Source: Nocardioides salarius (GTDB taxonomy: Bacteria; Actinomycetota; Actinomycetes; Propionibacteriales; Nocardioidaceae). Taken from it: a DNA stretch of 64,000 bases. Positions 36,007 to 48,084 of this stretch are shown here, in pieces. The position numbers and the translations under genes were made by a program. Position 1 is the first letter of the stretch, and each line of letters opens with the position of its first letter. The stretch is taken from assembly GCF_016907435.1 (NCBI RefSeq), contig NZ_JAFBBZ010000001.1, forward strand, positions 3,286,001 through 3,350,000, given 5' to 3'. Under the pieces are notes generated by a model that had not been told where the DNA came from, did not search any database, and saw only the letters and a program-made list of their open reading frames with translations.

Positions 36007-36942
36007 GTGCCCGACCCGAGCCCCGACCCCCGCCGTGTGGTCGCCGTGGTGGTGACGTTCAACCGGCTCGAGCTGCTGCAGCGGCTGGTGGCGCGGTTGC
36101 GCGAGGTGGCGGAGGTCGACGAGGTGCTCGTCGTCGACAACGCCTCCTCCGACGGCACCGGATCCTGGCTGGCCGAGGCGGCCGCCGCGCCCGGGACGCC
36201 GCTGCGGGCCCGCACCCTCGAGCGCAACGTCGGTGGGGCCGGTGGCTTCCACGACGGGCTGGAGTGGGCCGTCGAGCGCGACGCCGACCTGGTCTGGCTG
36301 ATGGACGACGACGGGCTGCCCGAGCCGGACTGCCTGGCCGGGCTCCTGGCCGAGGACGGGCTCGACTTCTGGGGGCCCCTGGTCGTCGACGAGGCCGACC
36401 CCGGCCGCCTGGTCTTCCCGATCCGGCTGCCCGGCGGGACCCGCGTGGTGCACCGCCTCGCCGACGTCGAGCGGGCCGGGGGAGCGCGCGGGCGCCTCGA
36501 CGACATCGTCATCCCCTTCAACGGGGTGCTGGTCACCCGCGAGCTGGTCGAGCGCATCGGCCTGCCGCGCTCGGAGTTCTTCATCTGGGGCGACGACCAC
36601 GAGTACCGGCTGCGCGCCGAGAAGGCGGGTGCGCGCATCGCGACCGTCACCGGCGCCCGCGTGCACCACCCCTCGGTCGGCGAGCTCGGCACCCCGATGA
36701 TGGGCGGGCGCACCACCTACAACCACAGCCCCAGCGAGCTGAAGGCCTACTGCATGGCCCGCAACAACACCGTCAACCTGCGCGACTACCGCGGCTGGGC
36801 GCACGTGGCGATGTTCTGGGCCAAGACCGTGTGGTTCTACCTGCTCACCCGCCGCGACCCCGGCCGCGTCGCGCTCAGCGCCCGCGCCGCCCTGGCCGGG
36901 CTGCGCGGCGACTTCACCGGCCACGAGAGGTTCCTGCGATGA
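36007..36942 (+). CDS. Glycosyltransferase family 2, GlfT1/rhamnosyltransferase-like
   Basis: A 311-residue cytoplasmic or peripheral GT-A enzyme: VAVVVTFNRLELLQRLV at the N-terminus, NVGGAGGFHDGLEWAVE, the metal-binding triad D100-D102 in WLMDDDGLPEPD, and the acceptor-site pair D196/D197 (GDDHEYRLRAEKAG). The NxGGAGGFH signature is that of GlfT1 and related rhamnosyl or galactofuranosyl transferases that start cell-wall galactan. The acceptor is not certain. TAGGGT at 35994-35999 is 7 nt before GTG 36007. Its stop overlaps the next GT (ATGA). Confidence 0.88.
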   Translation: MPDPSPDPRRVVAVVVTFNRLELLQRLVARLREVAEVDEVLVVDNASSDGTGSWLAEAAAAPGTPLRARTLERNVGGAGGFHDGLEWAVERDADLVWLMDDDGLPEPDCLAGLLAEDGLDFWGPLVVDEADPGRLVFPIRLPGGTRVVHRLADVERAGGARGRLDDIVIPFNGVLVTRELVERIGLPRSEFFIWGDDHEYRLRAEKAGARIATVTGARVHHPSVGELGTPMMGGRTTYNHSPSELKAYCMARNNTVNLRDYRGWAHVAMFWAKTVWFYLLTRRDPGRVALSARAALAGLRGDFTGHERFLR

Positions 36943-37838
36943 GCGAGACCACCGGCGTCGTGGTCGTCACCTACAACCGCGCCGACCTGCTCGAGCGGAT
37001 GCTCGCCGGCCTGGGTGCCCTCGACCCCGCGCCCGAGCTGGTCGTGGTCGTCGACAACGCCAGCACCGACCACACCCCCGACGTGCTGGCCGCCTGCACG
37101 CTGCCGGGCCTGCGGGTGGTCCGCACGCCCGAGAACCTCGGCGGCGCGGGCGGCTTCCACCTCGGCACCCGCACGGCGTACGACGCCGGCGTCGACCGGA
37201 TCTGGCTGATGGACGACGACGTGCTGCCCGCCCCCGACTGCCTCGGGGTGCTGCTGGCCACCGACGAGGACTGCCTGATGGCGGTGCGCGAGGACTCCCA
37301 GGGTCGGCTCTGCGAGAAGGCCGCGACCCGCTTCGACCTGCGCAACCCTCTGGCGATCAAGCCCAAGTCGAGGATGGTCGAGACCGACTGGGGGAGCCGG
37401 GACGCGATGCCCGAGCGGGTCGAGCTCGAGAACGTCGCCTTCGAGGGGTTCATGGTGCGCCGCGGCGTGCTGGAGCGCATCGGCCTGCCCGACCCGAGCT
37501 ACTTCATCTTCTACGACGACGTCGACTTCGCGGTGCGCGCGCGGCGGGCCGGCTACCGCATCTGGGCGCTGCGCGACGCGGTGCTGGTGCGCCAGCTCGA
37601 CTTCGACCAGCAGCACGACCTGGCCGGGTGGAAGGGGTACTACATGTACCGCAACCTCTTCGCCGTGCACCTGCGCTACGGCGAGAACGCCCTGGTGCGG
37701 CTCAAGCCCTGGCTGATCGCCCTGGCGGTCGTGGTGCTGAGCCCGGCGCGCGGGGGGCGGGCGGAGGCCGGCAACGTGATCCGGGCCATGCGCGCAGCGC
37801 GTGGGATGCGCCGGCTGCCGCCATCGTCCGTAGACTGA
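36939..37838 (+). CDS. Glycosyltransferase family 2, GlfT1-like galactofuranosyltransferase candidate
   Basis: A 299-residue GT-A enzyme similar to its upstream neighbour: VVVVTYNRADLLERML, NLGGAGGFHLGTRTA, D92-D94 in WLMDDDVLPAPD, and YFIFYDDVDFAVRARRAGYRIW. A hydrophobic segment (PWLIALAVVVLSP) sits near the C-terminus. Two such enzymes in a row, followed by glf and glfT2, suggest that one adds the linker sugar and the other the first galactofuranose residues. The division of labour is inference. Start overlaps the upstream stop (ATGA). Confidence 0.87.
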   Translation: MSETTGVVVVTYNRADLLERMLAGLGALDPAPELVVVVDNASTDHTPDVLAACTLPGLRVVRTPENLGGAGGFHLGTRTAYDAGVDRIWLMDDDVLPAPDCLGVLLATDEDCLMAVREDSQGRLCEKAATRFDLRNPLAIKPKSRMVETDWGSRDAMPERVELENVAFEGFMVRRGVLERIGLPDPSYFIFYDDVDFAVRARRAGYRIWALRDAVLVRQLDFDQQHDLAGWKGYYMYRNLFAVHLRYGENALVRLKPWLIALAVVVLSPARGGRAEAGNVIRAMRAARGMRRLPPSSVD

Positions 37839-41042
<3,204 letters not shown>

Positions 41043-41050
<8 letters not shown>

Positions 41051-41939
41051 GTCGACCCGCCCGCCGGCCGACCACGTCGTCGACGCCCCGCTCACCTCGC
41101 CGGCCGCCACGCAGGGGCTGCTCGAGGTCTTCCGGCACCGCTACCTGCTCAAGCTGCTGGTCCGGCGCGAGATCAGCGCCCGCTACTCCGGGTCGTTCCT
41201 GGGCCTGATCTGGTCCTACATCAACCCGCTGAGCCAGTTCCTGATCTACGTCTTCATCTTCACCCTGCTGCTGGGCCGCGACCGCACCGAGAACTTCGCG
41301 ATCCACATCTTCACCGGCCTGATCGTCGTGCACTTCTTCACCGAGACGTTCAACGCCGGCACCCGCTCGATCGTGCGCAACAAGGCACTGATCCGGAAGA
41401 TGTCCCTGCCCAAGGAGATGTTCCCGGTCGCCTCGATGCTCGTCTCGCTCTACCACGTGGCGCCGCAGCTGGTGATCCTGGTGATCGCGTGCGTGCCCTA
41501 CGGGTGGACTCCCGACGTGCTCGGCATGCTGGCGCTGCTGCTGGCGCTGGGCATCATCATGCTGCTCGGCACCGCGCTCGCGCTGCTCTTCAGCGTCGCG
41601 AACGTCTACTTCCGCGACTTCGCCAGCGCCGTGGGCATCCTGACCAACTTCGTGCGGTTCAGCGTCCCGATGATCTACCCGTTCACGCTGGTCGAGGAGC
41701 GCTTCAAGGGCTTCGCGCAGTACTACCTCTACAACCCGCTCGCCGAGGCGGTGCTGCTCGTGCAGCGCGCCTTCTGGGTGGGCACGACCGACGACCCGGC
41801 GGCCACGGCCGCCACCGAGCTGCCCGACCACCTGTTCACCCGCGGCCTCGTCATGCTGGCGATCGCGGGCCTGGCGCTCGTCGTCGCCCAGCTGGTCTTC
41901 CGGTCGCTGGAGGACAAGATCCCGGAGCGGTTGAATTGA
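41043..41939 (+). CDS. wzm: Polysaccharide ABC-2 exporter permease (Wzm)
   Basis: A 298-residue permease with about six helices; LLKLLVRREISARYSGSFLGLIWSYINPLSQFLIYVFIF is the usual N-terminal amphipathic and first-helix pattern of Wzm/TagG proteins. NKALIRKMSLPKEMFPVASML and RDFASAVGILTNFVRFSVPMIYPF follow. With Wzt it would flip the lipid-linked galactan to the outer face. The counterpart in M. tuberculosis is Rv3783. Start lies 8 nt inside glfT2 and the stop overlaps wzt. Confidence 0.93.
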
Positions 41940-42715
41940 GCTACCCGTCCTCGACGTCCATCGTGGTGGAGAACGCCACGAAGGCCTTCACGCTGCGCTA
42001 CCACCGCACCTTCAAGGAGGTGACGGTGGCCAAGATGCGCGGCCAGCAGATCAGCGACACCTTCAAGGCGCTCGACGACGTCTCCTTCACCGTCGAGCAG
42101 GGCGAGTCGATCGGCCTGATGGGCCTCAACGGCTCCGGCAAGTCCACGCTGCTCAAGCTGGTCAACGGCATCATGAAGCCCGACTCCGGCAAGGTGCTGA
42201 CCCGTGGCCGGATCGCCGGCCTGATCGCCACCGGGGCGGGCTTCCACCCCCAGCTCACCGGCCGCGAGAACGTCTACCTCAACGCCGCGGTCTTCGGGAT
42301 GAGCGAGCGCGAGACCAACCGCAAGCTCGACGAGATCATCGAGTTCGCCAGCATCGGCAAGCACCTCGACTCGCCCGTCGGCAACTACTCCTCGGGCATG
42401 TACGCCCGGCTCGGCTTCGCGGTGGCCATCAACGTCGACTGCGACATCTTCCTGGCCGACGAGGCGCTGGCGGTGGGGGACAAGCCCTTCAAGCGCAAGT
42501 GCCTGGAGAAGATGGAGGAGGTCCGCGACTCAGGGGCCACCGTCTTCTACGTCAGCCACGCCGCCGGCTCGGTGCGCCGCATGTGCGACCGGGTCCTGGT
42601 CCTCGAGGACGGCCGGCTCGGCTTCGACGGCGGGGTCGACGAGGGCATCAAGTACGTCAAGTACGACTCCGACGACGAGGACAAGGACGACGACGAGCTC
42701 GGCGCCGACATCTGA
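41936..42715 (+). CDS. wzt: Polysaccharide ABC exporter ATPase (Wzt)
   Basis: A 259-residue nucleotide-binding subunit: Walker A GLNGSGKST, Q-loop region TGAGFHPQLTGRENVYLNAAVFGMS, signature YSSGMYARLGFAVA, Walker B CDIFLADEALAVGD and H-loop YVSHA. It ends with an acidic tail (DSDDEDKDDDELG) rather than a carbohydrate-binding domain, so the lipid-linked glycan is probably exported without C-terminal chain recognition. The TTG start at 41936 overlaps the wzm stop (TTGA). In-frame GTGs at about 41963 are alternatives. Confidence 0.93.
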   Translation: MSYPSSTSIVVENATKAFTLRYHRTFKEVTVAKMRGQQISDTFKALDDVSFTVEQGESIGLMGLNGSGKSTLLKLVNGIMKPDSGKVLTRGRIAGLIATGAGFHPQLTGRENVYLNAAVFGMSERETNRKLDEIIEFASIGKHLDSPVGNYSSGMYARLGFAVAINVDCDIFLADEALAVGDKPFKRKCLEKMEEVRDSGATVFYVSHAAGSVRRMCDRVLVLEDGRLGFDGGVDEGIKYVKYDSDDEDKDDDELGADI

Positions 42716-42730
42716 CCCGCAGCACCGCAG

Positions 42731-42768
42731 ACGCCGACCCGGCTCGTGTGAACGAGCCGGGTCGGCGT
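42731..42768 (+). terminator. Strong hairpin ending the galactan operon
   Basis: ACGCCGACCCGGCTCG (42731-42746) pairs perfectly with 42753-42768 over 16 bp around a TGTGAA loop, 15 bp after the wzt stop. Confidence 0.85.
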
Positions 42769-42779
42769 TCCTGCGTCTC

Positions 42780-43213
42780 GTTGGTTGAGCAGCGAGGGCC
42801 GAAGGCTCGAGCGTCGCCGAGACCGGGTGGGTCCATGGCGTACGGCGAGCACGGTTGCGGTCTGCGAGTCACTCACGGGGTCTCGGCGTCGCTCGTCGCT
42901 GACGCTCCTCGCTGCTCGACCAACGGTGTCGTTGGTTGAGGAAGGCGCGCAGCGCCTGTCTCGAAACCGGGTGGGTCCATGGCGTACGGCGAGCACGGTT
43001 GCGGTCTGCGAGTCACTCACGGGGTCTCGGCGTCGCTCGTCGCTGGCGCTCCTCCCTGCTCGACCAACGGTGTCGTTGGTTGAGGAAGGCGCGCAGCGCC
43101 TGTCTCGAAACCGGGTGGGTCCATGGCGTACGGCGAGCATGGTTGCGGTCTGGGAGTGACTCACGGGGCCTCGGCGTCGCTCGTCGCTGGCGCTCCTCGC
43201 TGCTCGACCAACG
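42780..43213. repeat. Cluster 2 of the ~140-bp dispersed intergenic repeat (three units)
   Basis: Units lie at 42780-42925, 42931-43069 and 43075-43213, separated by 5 bp (TGTC-like). They share the ends GTTGGTTGAG ... CTCGACCAACG and the core ATGGCGTACGGCGAGCA ... GGGGTCTCGGCGTCGCTCG with cluster 1. Units 2 and 3 carry the hairpin AAGGCGCGCAGCGCCT in place of GGTTGCGCAGCAACC, while unit 1 carries the CAGCGAGGGCCGAAGGCTCG variant, the same order as in cluster 1. No gene is supported here. Confidence 0.92.
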
Positions 43214-43404
43214 GTGGCGTCACTCGTCCAGCGGCGCCGCTGGCACCTGCGCACCCTCGAGAACTTGACTTTTCTCGACATCGTCGGCGTGTCGACTGGA
43301 AATTACACGATTGTAGTTACTCACGAAACCTTCCGTGGCCCATGTGACTCGTGTGAAAGTTGCGCACCGTGTGAACTTCCCCGCGCACTGTGAAGGACCG
43401 TCGT
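43214..43404 (+). promoter_or_regulatory. Upstream region of the amidase gene with GTGTGAA direct repeats
   Basis: GTGTGAA occurs at 43351-43357 and 43369-43375, and CTGTGAA at 43388-43394 (spacings 18 and 19). The last two lie within a longer repeat GCGCAC(C)GTGTGAA. The stretch 43262-43330 is AT-rich for this genome and is the probable promoter zone. No -35/-10 pair is convincing. A regulator reading two turns of DNA face is possible. Confidence 0.35.
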
Positions 43405-46230
43405 ATGCCCCCCAGCAGGTCTCGTTTCGTCAGCGGCTGCCAGCAGCTGCTGGTGCTCGGTGCCGTCGTCGCCGTGCTCGCGCCCGCCGCGAGCGTGATC
43501 AACCTCGACGTCGTCCAGCGCCCCGGCAGCAGTGCCGTGCCCGGCTACGACGGCGCGCTCGCGGCGTACGTCCGCTCGGCGCAGCAGACGGCCACCGTGC
43601 CGACCGCGCCGGTCGAGGCGGTCGTGGAGGAGCACGCACTGACGGCCCCCTCCGGCGCGGCCCTGGGCCGGGTCCAGGCGCGCACGCTCGGCGGTGAGCG
43701 CGCCACGGTGCTGACCAGCAGCCCCGAGGTGGTCAGCGGCTACGGCGCCGTCGGCGTCACCTGGGAGCCCGGCACCGAGCTCGAGGAGGACGACATCGCC
43801 TTCGAGGTGCGCACCCGCACCGAGGGTGAGTGGAGCGCGTGGGCCGAGCTCGAGTACCACGACGAGCACGCCCCCGACCCGGGCAGCCCCGAGGCTGCTG
43901 ACGCGCGGCCGGGCACCGAGCCGATGATGCTGGGCGAGGTCGACGAGGTGCAGGTGCGCAGCACCGAGCGCGCCGGTGCGCTGCCCGCCGACATGCGGAT
44001 GGCCGTGATCGACCCCGGCACCGCCGAGACCACCGCCGAGGAGCGCGCCGCGCTCGACACCGCCGCCCTGGCCGGGGCGGGCGACGCGGTCTCCGTCAGC
44101 GACCTCGAGGTCGACGACAGCGCCGGCACCGACGTGCTCACCCTGCAGTCGTCGCAGGTGACGCCCAAGCCGGTGATCTACTCGCGAGCCCAGTGGGGCG
44201 CCGACGAGCGGCTGCGCAGCGGCTCGCCGGGCTACAGCGAGGTGCACGCCGGCTTCGTGCACCACACGGTCAACGCGAACAGCTACACCAAGGACGAGGT
44301 CCCGGCGATGCTGCGCAGCATCTACGCGTACCACACGAAGTCCCGGGGCTGGTCCGACGTCGGCTACAACTACCTCGTCGACCGCTTCGGTCGGATCTGG
44401 GAGGGCCGCGCCGGCGGCGTCGACCGTCCGGTGGTCGGGGCGCACACCCTGGGCTACAACGAGAACTCGTTCGCGATGTCGGCGATCGGCAACTTCGAGC
44501 AGGTGCGGCCCAGCGAGGCCGTGGTGCAGGCCTACGGCGCGCTCTTCGCGTGGAAGCTGTCGCTGCACGGCGTCGACGCCGCCTCGGGCTCCCAGCAGGT
44601 CGGCAGCCGCTCCTTCCCGGCCGTCAACGGCCACCGCGACGCCGGCTCGACCGCCTGCCCCGGCGCATTCCTCTACCAGCGCCTGGGTGACATCCGCAGG
44701 CTGGCCGACGCCGCCCAGGCCGACTTCGGCGGGCGCCAGCTGCCCGCCGACCTGGTCGACTCCCCGCACCCCGACCTGGTGGCGCGCCGCGCCTCCGACG
44801 GTCGCGTCTTCATCATCCCCACCGGTGGGATGAGCCGGGTCCGCAAGCCGGCCACGGTCTCGTCGGGCTGGTCGGGCTACGAGTCGGTGCTGCTCTCCGA
44901 CGACGTGACCGGCGACAGGCGTCCCGACGCCCTGGGCGTGACGGCCTCGGGTGCGGTCGACGTGCGGCCCGGGCAGGACGGGGGCTTCGGCGAGACCACC
45001 CGCACCGCCACCGCCACCGAGGGCCACGACCTGGTCACCGCCGTCGGCGACGTCGACGGCGACGGGCGTCCCGACCTGGTCGGGCGCGACGGCGACACCC
45101 TCGAGGTGCTCTCGGGGCGCGGCGACGGGCGCTTCCGCGCCGCCGCGGCCACCACCGGCTGGTCCGGGTACGACGCCCTGGCCGGCAGCGACCTCGACGG
45201 CGACGGGTTCGCCGACCTGGTCGCGCGGCGCACGGACGGCGCCATGGTCTGGCACCGCGGCTCGGCCGCGGGCTTCGGTGCCGCGCAGCCCCTGGTCGGC
45301 GCCGGGTCCGGCTCCGCGTGGGACGTCGTCAGCGCGCTGGGCGACTGGAACGGGGACGGCCACACCGACCTCTTCGTGCGGCGCGAGCGCGGGCACGGCT
45401 ACGTGCTGCCCGGTCGCGGCGACGGCAGCGTGGGCCACCCGCTGGGCCCGATCAAGCGGCTCAAGGGCCGCCCGGGCCTGACCGGGGGAGCCGACCTGAG
45501 CGGGGACGGGGTCCCCGACCTGGTCTTCCTCAAGGGCGACACCCTGATGAAGATCGTCTCGACCGGCGAGGCCGAGACCCGCGCCCCGGTGGACACCGGC
45601 ACCCGGATGCGCTCGGCCGACCTGCTGCTCAACGTCGGCGACTGGGACGGCGACGGCCTGGGCGACCTGGTGCTGCGCAAGCGCAAGAACGGTGCGCTCA
45701 AGATGCGTCCCGGCGACGGTGCCGGCTCGTTCGGCAAGGCCGTGCTGCTGGGCCGCGGCATGGGCGGCGTCCGCCTGCTCGAGTCGGTCGGCGACGTCAC
45801 CGGCGACGGCTGGCCCGACCTGATGGGCCAGCCGACCGGCGGCTCGATGATGATCTACCCCGGCCGGGGCGCGGCGCAGCTGGGCCCGGCGTACGTCGCG
45901 CACAGCGCGATCAGCGCGACCCGCCAGGTCGGTGTCGGCCTGTGGAACCGCGACGGCGCACCGGACTCCATGTTCCGGCAGGGCGACGCGCTGGTGGCCT
46001 ACCCCGGCAACGGGCCCGGTGGGCTCACCGACCCCCAGCGCCTCGGCCTCGACCTGCGCGGCTACGACCTGGTGACCGGGATCGGCGACATGACGCTCGC
46101 GACCCGCGCCGACCTGGTGGTGCGCGAGAGCGCGACCGGCCACCTCTGGCTCCTCGAGGGCAAGGCGTCGGGCTTCCGGGCGCCGCGCTTCCTCGCCGAC
46201 GGGGCGGGGGTCTACGACCTGGTGGACTGA
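43405..46230 (+). CDS. Secreted PGRP-type N-acetylmuramoyl-L-alanine amidase with FG-GAP/VCBS repeat tail
   Basis: A 941-residue exported protein. After a signal peptide (LLVLGAVVAVLAPAASV) and about 220 residues of linker and beta domain comes the peptidoglycan-recognition amidase (about 257-430): RAQWGADERL, zinc ligand region AGFVHHTVNAN, GYNYLVDRFGRIWEGRAGG and NGHRDAGSTACPG. The rest (about 445-941) is repeats with calcium loops such as DVDGDGRPD, DLDGDGFAD, DWNGDGHTD, DLSGDGVPD, DWDGDGLGD and DVTGDGWPD. It should cut the amide between muramic acid and L-Ala. ATG 43405 follows GAAGGA by 7 nt; GTG 43390 is an alternative. Confidence 0.92.
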   Translation: MPPSRSRFVSGCQQLLVLGAVVAVLAPAASVINLDVVQRPGSSAVPGYDGALAAYVRSAQQTATVPTAPVEAVVEEHALTAPSGAALGRVQARTLGGERATVLTSSPEVVSGYGAVGVTWEPGTELEEDDIAFEVRTRTEGEWSAWAELEYHDEHAPDPGSPEAADARPGTEPMMLGEVDEVQVRSTERAGALPADMRMAVIDPGTAETTAEERAALDTAALAGAGDAVSVSDLEVDDSAGTDVLTLQSSQVTPKPVIYSRAQWGADERLRSGSPGYSEVHAGFVHHTVNANSYTKDEVPAMLRSIYAYHTKSRGWSDVGYNYLVDRFGRIWEGRAGGVDRPVVGAHTLGYNENSFAMSAIGNFEQVRPSEAVVQAYGALFAWKLSLHGVDAASGSQQVGSRSFPAVNGHRDAGSTACPGAFLYQRLGDIRRLADAAQADFGGRQLPADLVDSPHPDLVARRASDGRVFIIPTGGMSRVRKPATVSSGWSGYESVLLSDDVTGDRRPDALGVTASGAVDVRPGQDGGFGETTRTATATEGHDLVTAVGDVDGDGRPDLVGRDGDTLEVLSGRGDGRFRAAAATTGWSGYDALAGSDLDGDGFADLVARRTDGAMVWHRGSAAGFGAAQPLVGAGSGSAWDVVSALGDWNGDGHTDLFVRRERGHGYVLPGRGDGSVGHPLGPIKRLKGRPGLTGGADLSGDGVPDLVFLKGDTLMKIVSTGEAETRAPVDTGTRMRSADLLLNVGDWDGDGLGDLVLRKRKNGALKMRPGDGAGSFGKAVLLGRGMGGVRLLESVGDVTGDGWPDLMGQPTGGSMMIYPGRGAAQLGPAYVAHSAISATRQVGVGLWNRDGAPDSMFRQGDALVAYPGNGPGGLTDPQRLGLDLRGYDLVTGIGDMTLATRADLVVRESATGHLWLLEGKASGFRAPRFLADGAGVYDLVD

Positions 46231-46952
46231 TCCCTGTCCGTGACGCGCTCGTCGGCCGAGGTCGACTCGAGGCGCGCCGGGTCAGGGTGCGCGACCAGGA
46301 CCAGCGAGCCGCCGCGTGCGAGCGGCTCGGTGAAGGTGGCGATCTCCGGTGGGGAAGCCGGGTTCGCCGCCGAGAGGAGACGGCCGCCGTCGGTGACGAG
46401 AGTCCCGGCGGCGGCCGCGCTCCACAGCTCCGACTGGCTCAGCGCCAGCCCGGGCGCGCGCACGGCGGGGTCGCCGGCCTCCGGGGGGTCGAAGGCGATG
46501 AAGGCGTCGGGCTGGCCCCAGATCTCCACGCCGACGTCGTGGACGCCCTCGGGCAGCGCCTCGGCGAAGCGCACCCCCATCGGGAGCAGCGCACAGGCCA
46601 GCACCGGCACGTCCCCTGCCCGAGCGGCGTGCTCGGCCACCGACCCGGGACCGCACACCACGGCTTCGGCGGTGCCCGCCTCCTCGGCGCCCACCACCAC
46701 CAGGCCTGCGCTCCACGCGGCCCCCAGGAACACCGGGCCCAGCCAGTGGGCGGGCAGGTCGAGGCACAGCGCGTCGCCGCGCTCGAGGTCGTGCTCCTCC
46801 ACGAGCAGCGAGGCCGCCTTGGCCACCCAGTTGGCGTACGTCGTCACGGAGAGCTCGCTGCGCTCGCCCGAGGCGTGGTCGTAGAAGGTCACCAGCGGGC
46901 GGCCCGGGTCGCGGGACAGCTCGCGCTGCAGCAGGGCGGGGAGGGTCGTCAC
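46212..46952 (-). CDS. TIGR03089 family protein (truncated acyl-adenylate-forming-like)
   Basis: A 246-residue protein of an actinobacterial family named TIGR03089, resembling the N-terminal part of AMP-dependent synthetases (PLVTFYDHASGERSELSVTTYANWVAKAASLLVEEHDLERGDALCLDLPAHW). It lacks the adenylate-forming signature and C-terminal lid, so activity is unknown. Next to an LCP gene in mycobacteria (Rv3268). GTG 46952 follows TAGTGT at 46965-46960 by 7 nt. Its end overlaps the amidase gene's end by 19 bp. Confidence 0.85.
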   Translation of the reverse strand: MTTLPALLQRELSRDPGRPLVTFYDHASGERSELSVTTYANWVAKAASLLVEEHDLERGDALCLDLPAHWLGPVFLGAAWSAGLVVVGAEEAGTAEAVVCGPGSVAEHAARAGDVPVLACALLPMGVRFAEALPEGVHDVGVEIWGQPDAFIAFDPPEAGDPAVRAPGLALSQSELWSAAAAGTLVTDGGRLLSAANPASPPEIATFTEPLARGGSLVLVAHPDPARLESTSADERVTDRDQSTRS

Positions 46953-46959
46953 GGCCCCG

Positions 46960-46969
46960 ACACTAGGGT
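46960..46969. promoter_or_regulatory. Divergent leaderless promoters sharing one TA step
   Basis: ACACTAGGGT carries TAGTGT on the minus strand (46965-46960) for the TIGR03089 gene and TAGGGT on the plus strand (46964-46969) for manC. Both include the TA at 46964-46965, and both gaps to the start codon are 7 nt, the same geometry as at 30780-30789. Confidence 0.6.
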
Positions 46970-46976
46970 GTCGCCC

Positions 46977-48059
46977 ATGACGAGCCTCGCGCCCATCGAC
47001 TCCTTCTGGGCCGTGGTGCCCGCCGGCGGCGCCGGCACCCGCCTGTGGCCGCTGAGCCGCGCCGGGGCGCCGAAGTTCCTGCACGACCTGCGGGGCAGCG
47101 GCCGCACGCTGATCCAGGAGACCCACGACCGGCTGGGGCCGCTCGCCCCGGGCCGGGTGCTGGTGGTGACGGGGGCCGCACACCGCGACGCCGTGGCCGG
47201 CCAGCTCGACACGCTGGCGCCCGAGGCTATCCTCGCCGAGCCGTCCGCCCGCGACTCCATGGCCGCGATCGGGCTCGCGGCGGCGCTCATCGAGCGCGCC
47301 GACCCCGACGCGGTGATGGGCTCCTTCGCCGCCGACCACGTCATCGCCGACGTCGAGGGCTTCGCCGGCGCGGTGCGCACCTCCGTCGAGGTGGCCCGCG
47401 AGGGGTGGCTGGTCACGCTCGGCGTCGAGCCGACGTTCCCCTCCTCGGCCTTCGGCTACATCCGCTCCGGCGAGCCGTTGGCCGAGCACCCCGGCGCCGC
47501 CCGGGTCTCGCAGTTCGTCGAGAAGCCGTCGGTGGAGGTCGCCCGGGGCTACCTGGCCGAGGGCGGCTACCGCTGGAACGCCGGCATGTTCGTGGCCCGG
47601 CCCACCGTGCTGCTGGACCTGCTGGCCGACACCGACCCGGGCTTCGCCGCCGACCTGCGCGCGCTCGCGGCCGACGGCTCGCGCATGGACGAGATCTGGC
47701 CGCGCCTGCCCCGCATCGCCGTCGACCACGCGGTGGCCGAGCCCGCCGCCGCGGCCGGCCGGGTGGCCACGGTGCCGGCCGCCTTCGACTGGGAGGACGT
47801 GGGCGACTTCGACTCCTTGGCGGCGCTGCTGGGCGCCGACGGGGTCCCGATGACGGTGCTCGGCGACGCCGACGTGCGCGTCGTCGACGCCTCCGGCCTC
47901 GTCGTGGCCGGCGGCCGGACGGTGGCGGTCGTCGGGCTCGACGACGTCGTGGTCGTCGACACCCCCGACGCCCTGCTGGTGACCACGCGCGAGCGCGCCC
48001 AGGACGTCAAGGCCGTGGTGGCCGCCCTCAAGGAGTCCGGGCGCGCCGACCTGACCTGA
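46977..48059 (+). CDS. manC: Mannose-1-phosphate guanylyltransferase
   Basis: A 360-residue nucleotidyltransferase making GDP-mannose from mannose-1-phosphate and GTP. It shows VVPAGGAGTRLWPLSRAGAPKFLHDL (nucleotide loop), AEPSARDSMAAIGLAAALIE, GSFAADHVIAD, FGYIRSG, FVEKPSVEVARGYLAEGGYRWNAGMFVARPT and FDWEDVGDFDSL. There is no fused isomerase domain. It supplies donor for mannolipids and glycans together with the phosphomannomutase at 57651. TAGGGT (46964-46969) precedes the ATG by 7 nt. Confidence 0.93.
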   Translation: MTSLAPIDSFWAVVPAGGAGTRLWPLSRAGAPKFLHDLRGSGRTLIQETHDRLGPLAPGRVLVVTGAAHRDAVAGQLDTLAPEAILAEPSARDSMAAIGLAAALIERADPDAVMGSFAADHVIADVEGFAGAVRTSVEVAREGWLVTLGVEPTFPSSAFGYIRSGEPLAEHPGAARVSQFVEKPSVEVARGYLAEGGYRWNAGMFVARPTVLLDLLADTDPGFAADLRALAADGSRMDEIWPRLPRIAVDHAVAEPAAAAGRVATVPAAFDWEDVGDFDSLAALLGADGVPMTVLGDADVRVVDASGLVVAGGRTVAVVGLDDVVVVDTPDALLVTTRERAQDVKAVVAALKESGRADLT

Positions 48060-48084
48060 GCCGCTCCGACCCGGTCAGGGCCGG

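Noticed and set aside
42785..43268. Short open frames of 100-124 codons inside repeat cluster 2
   Set aside because: They repeat the same translated blocks unit by unit, have no start signals and are by-products of the intergenic repeat.
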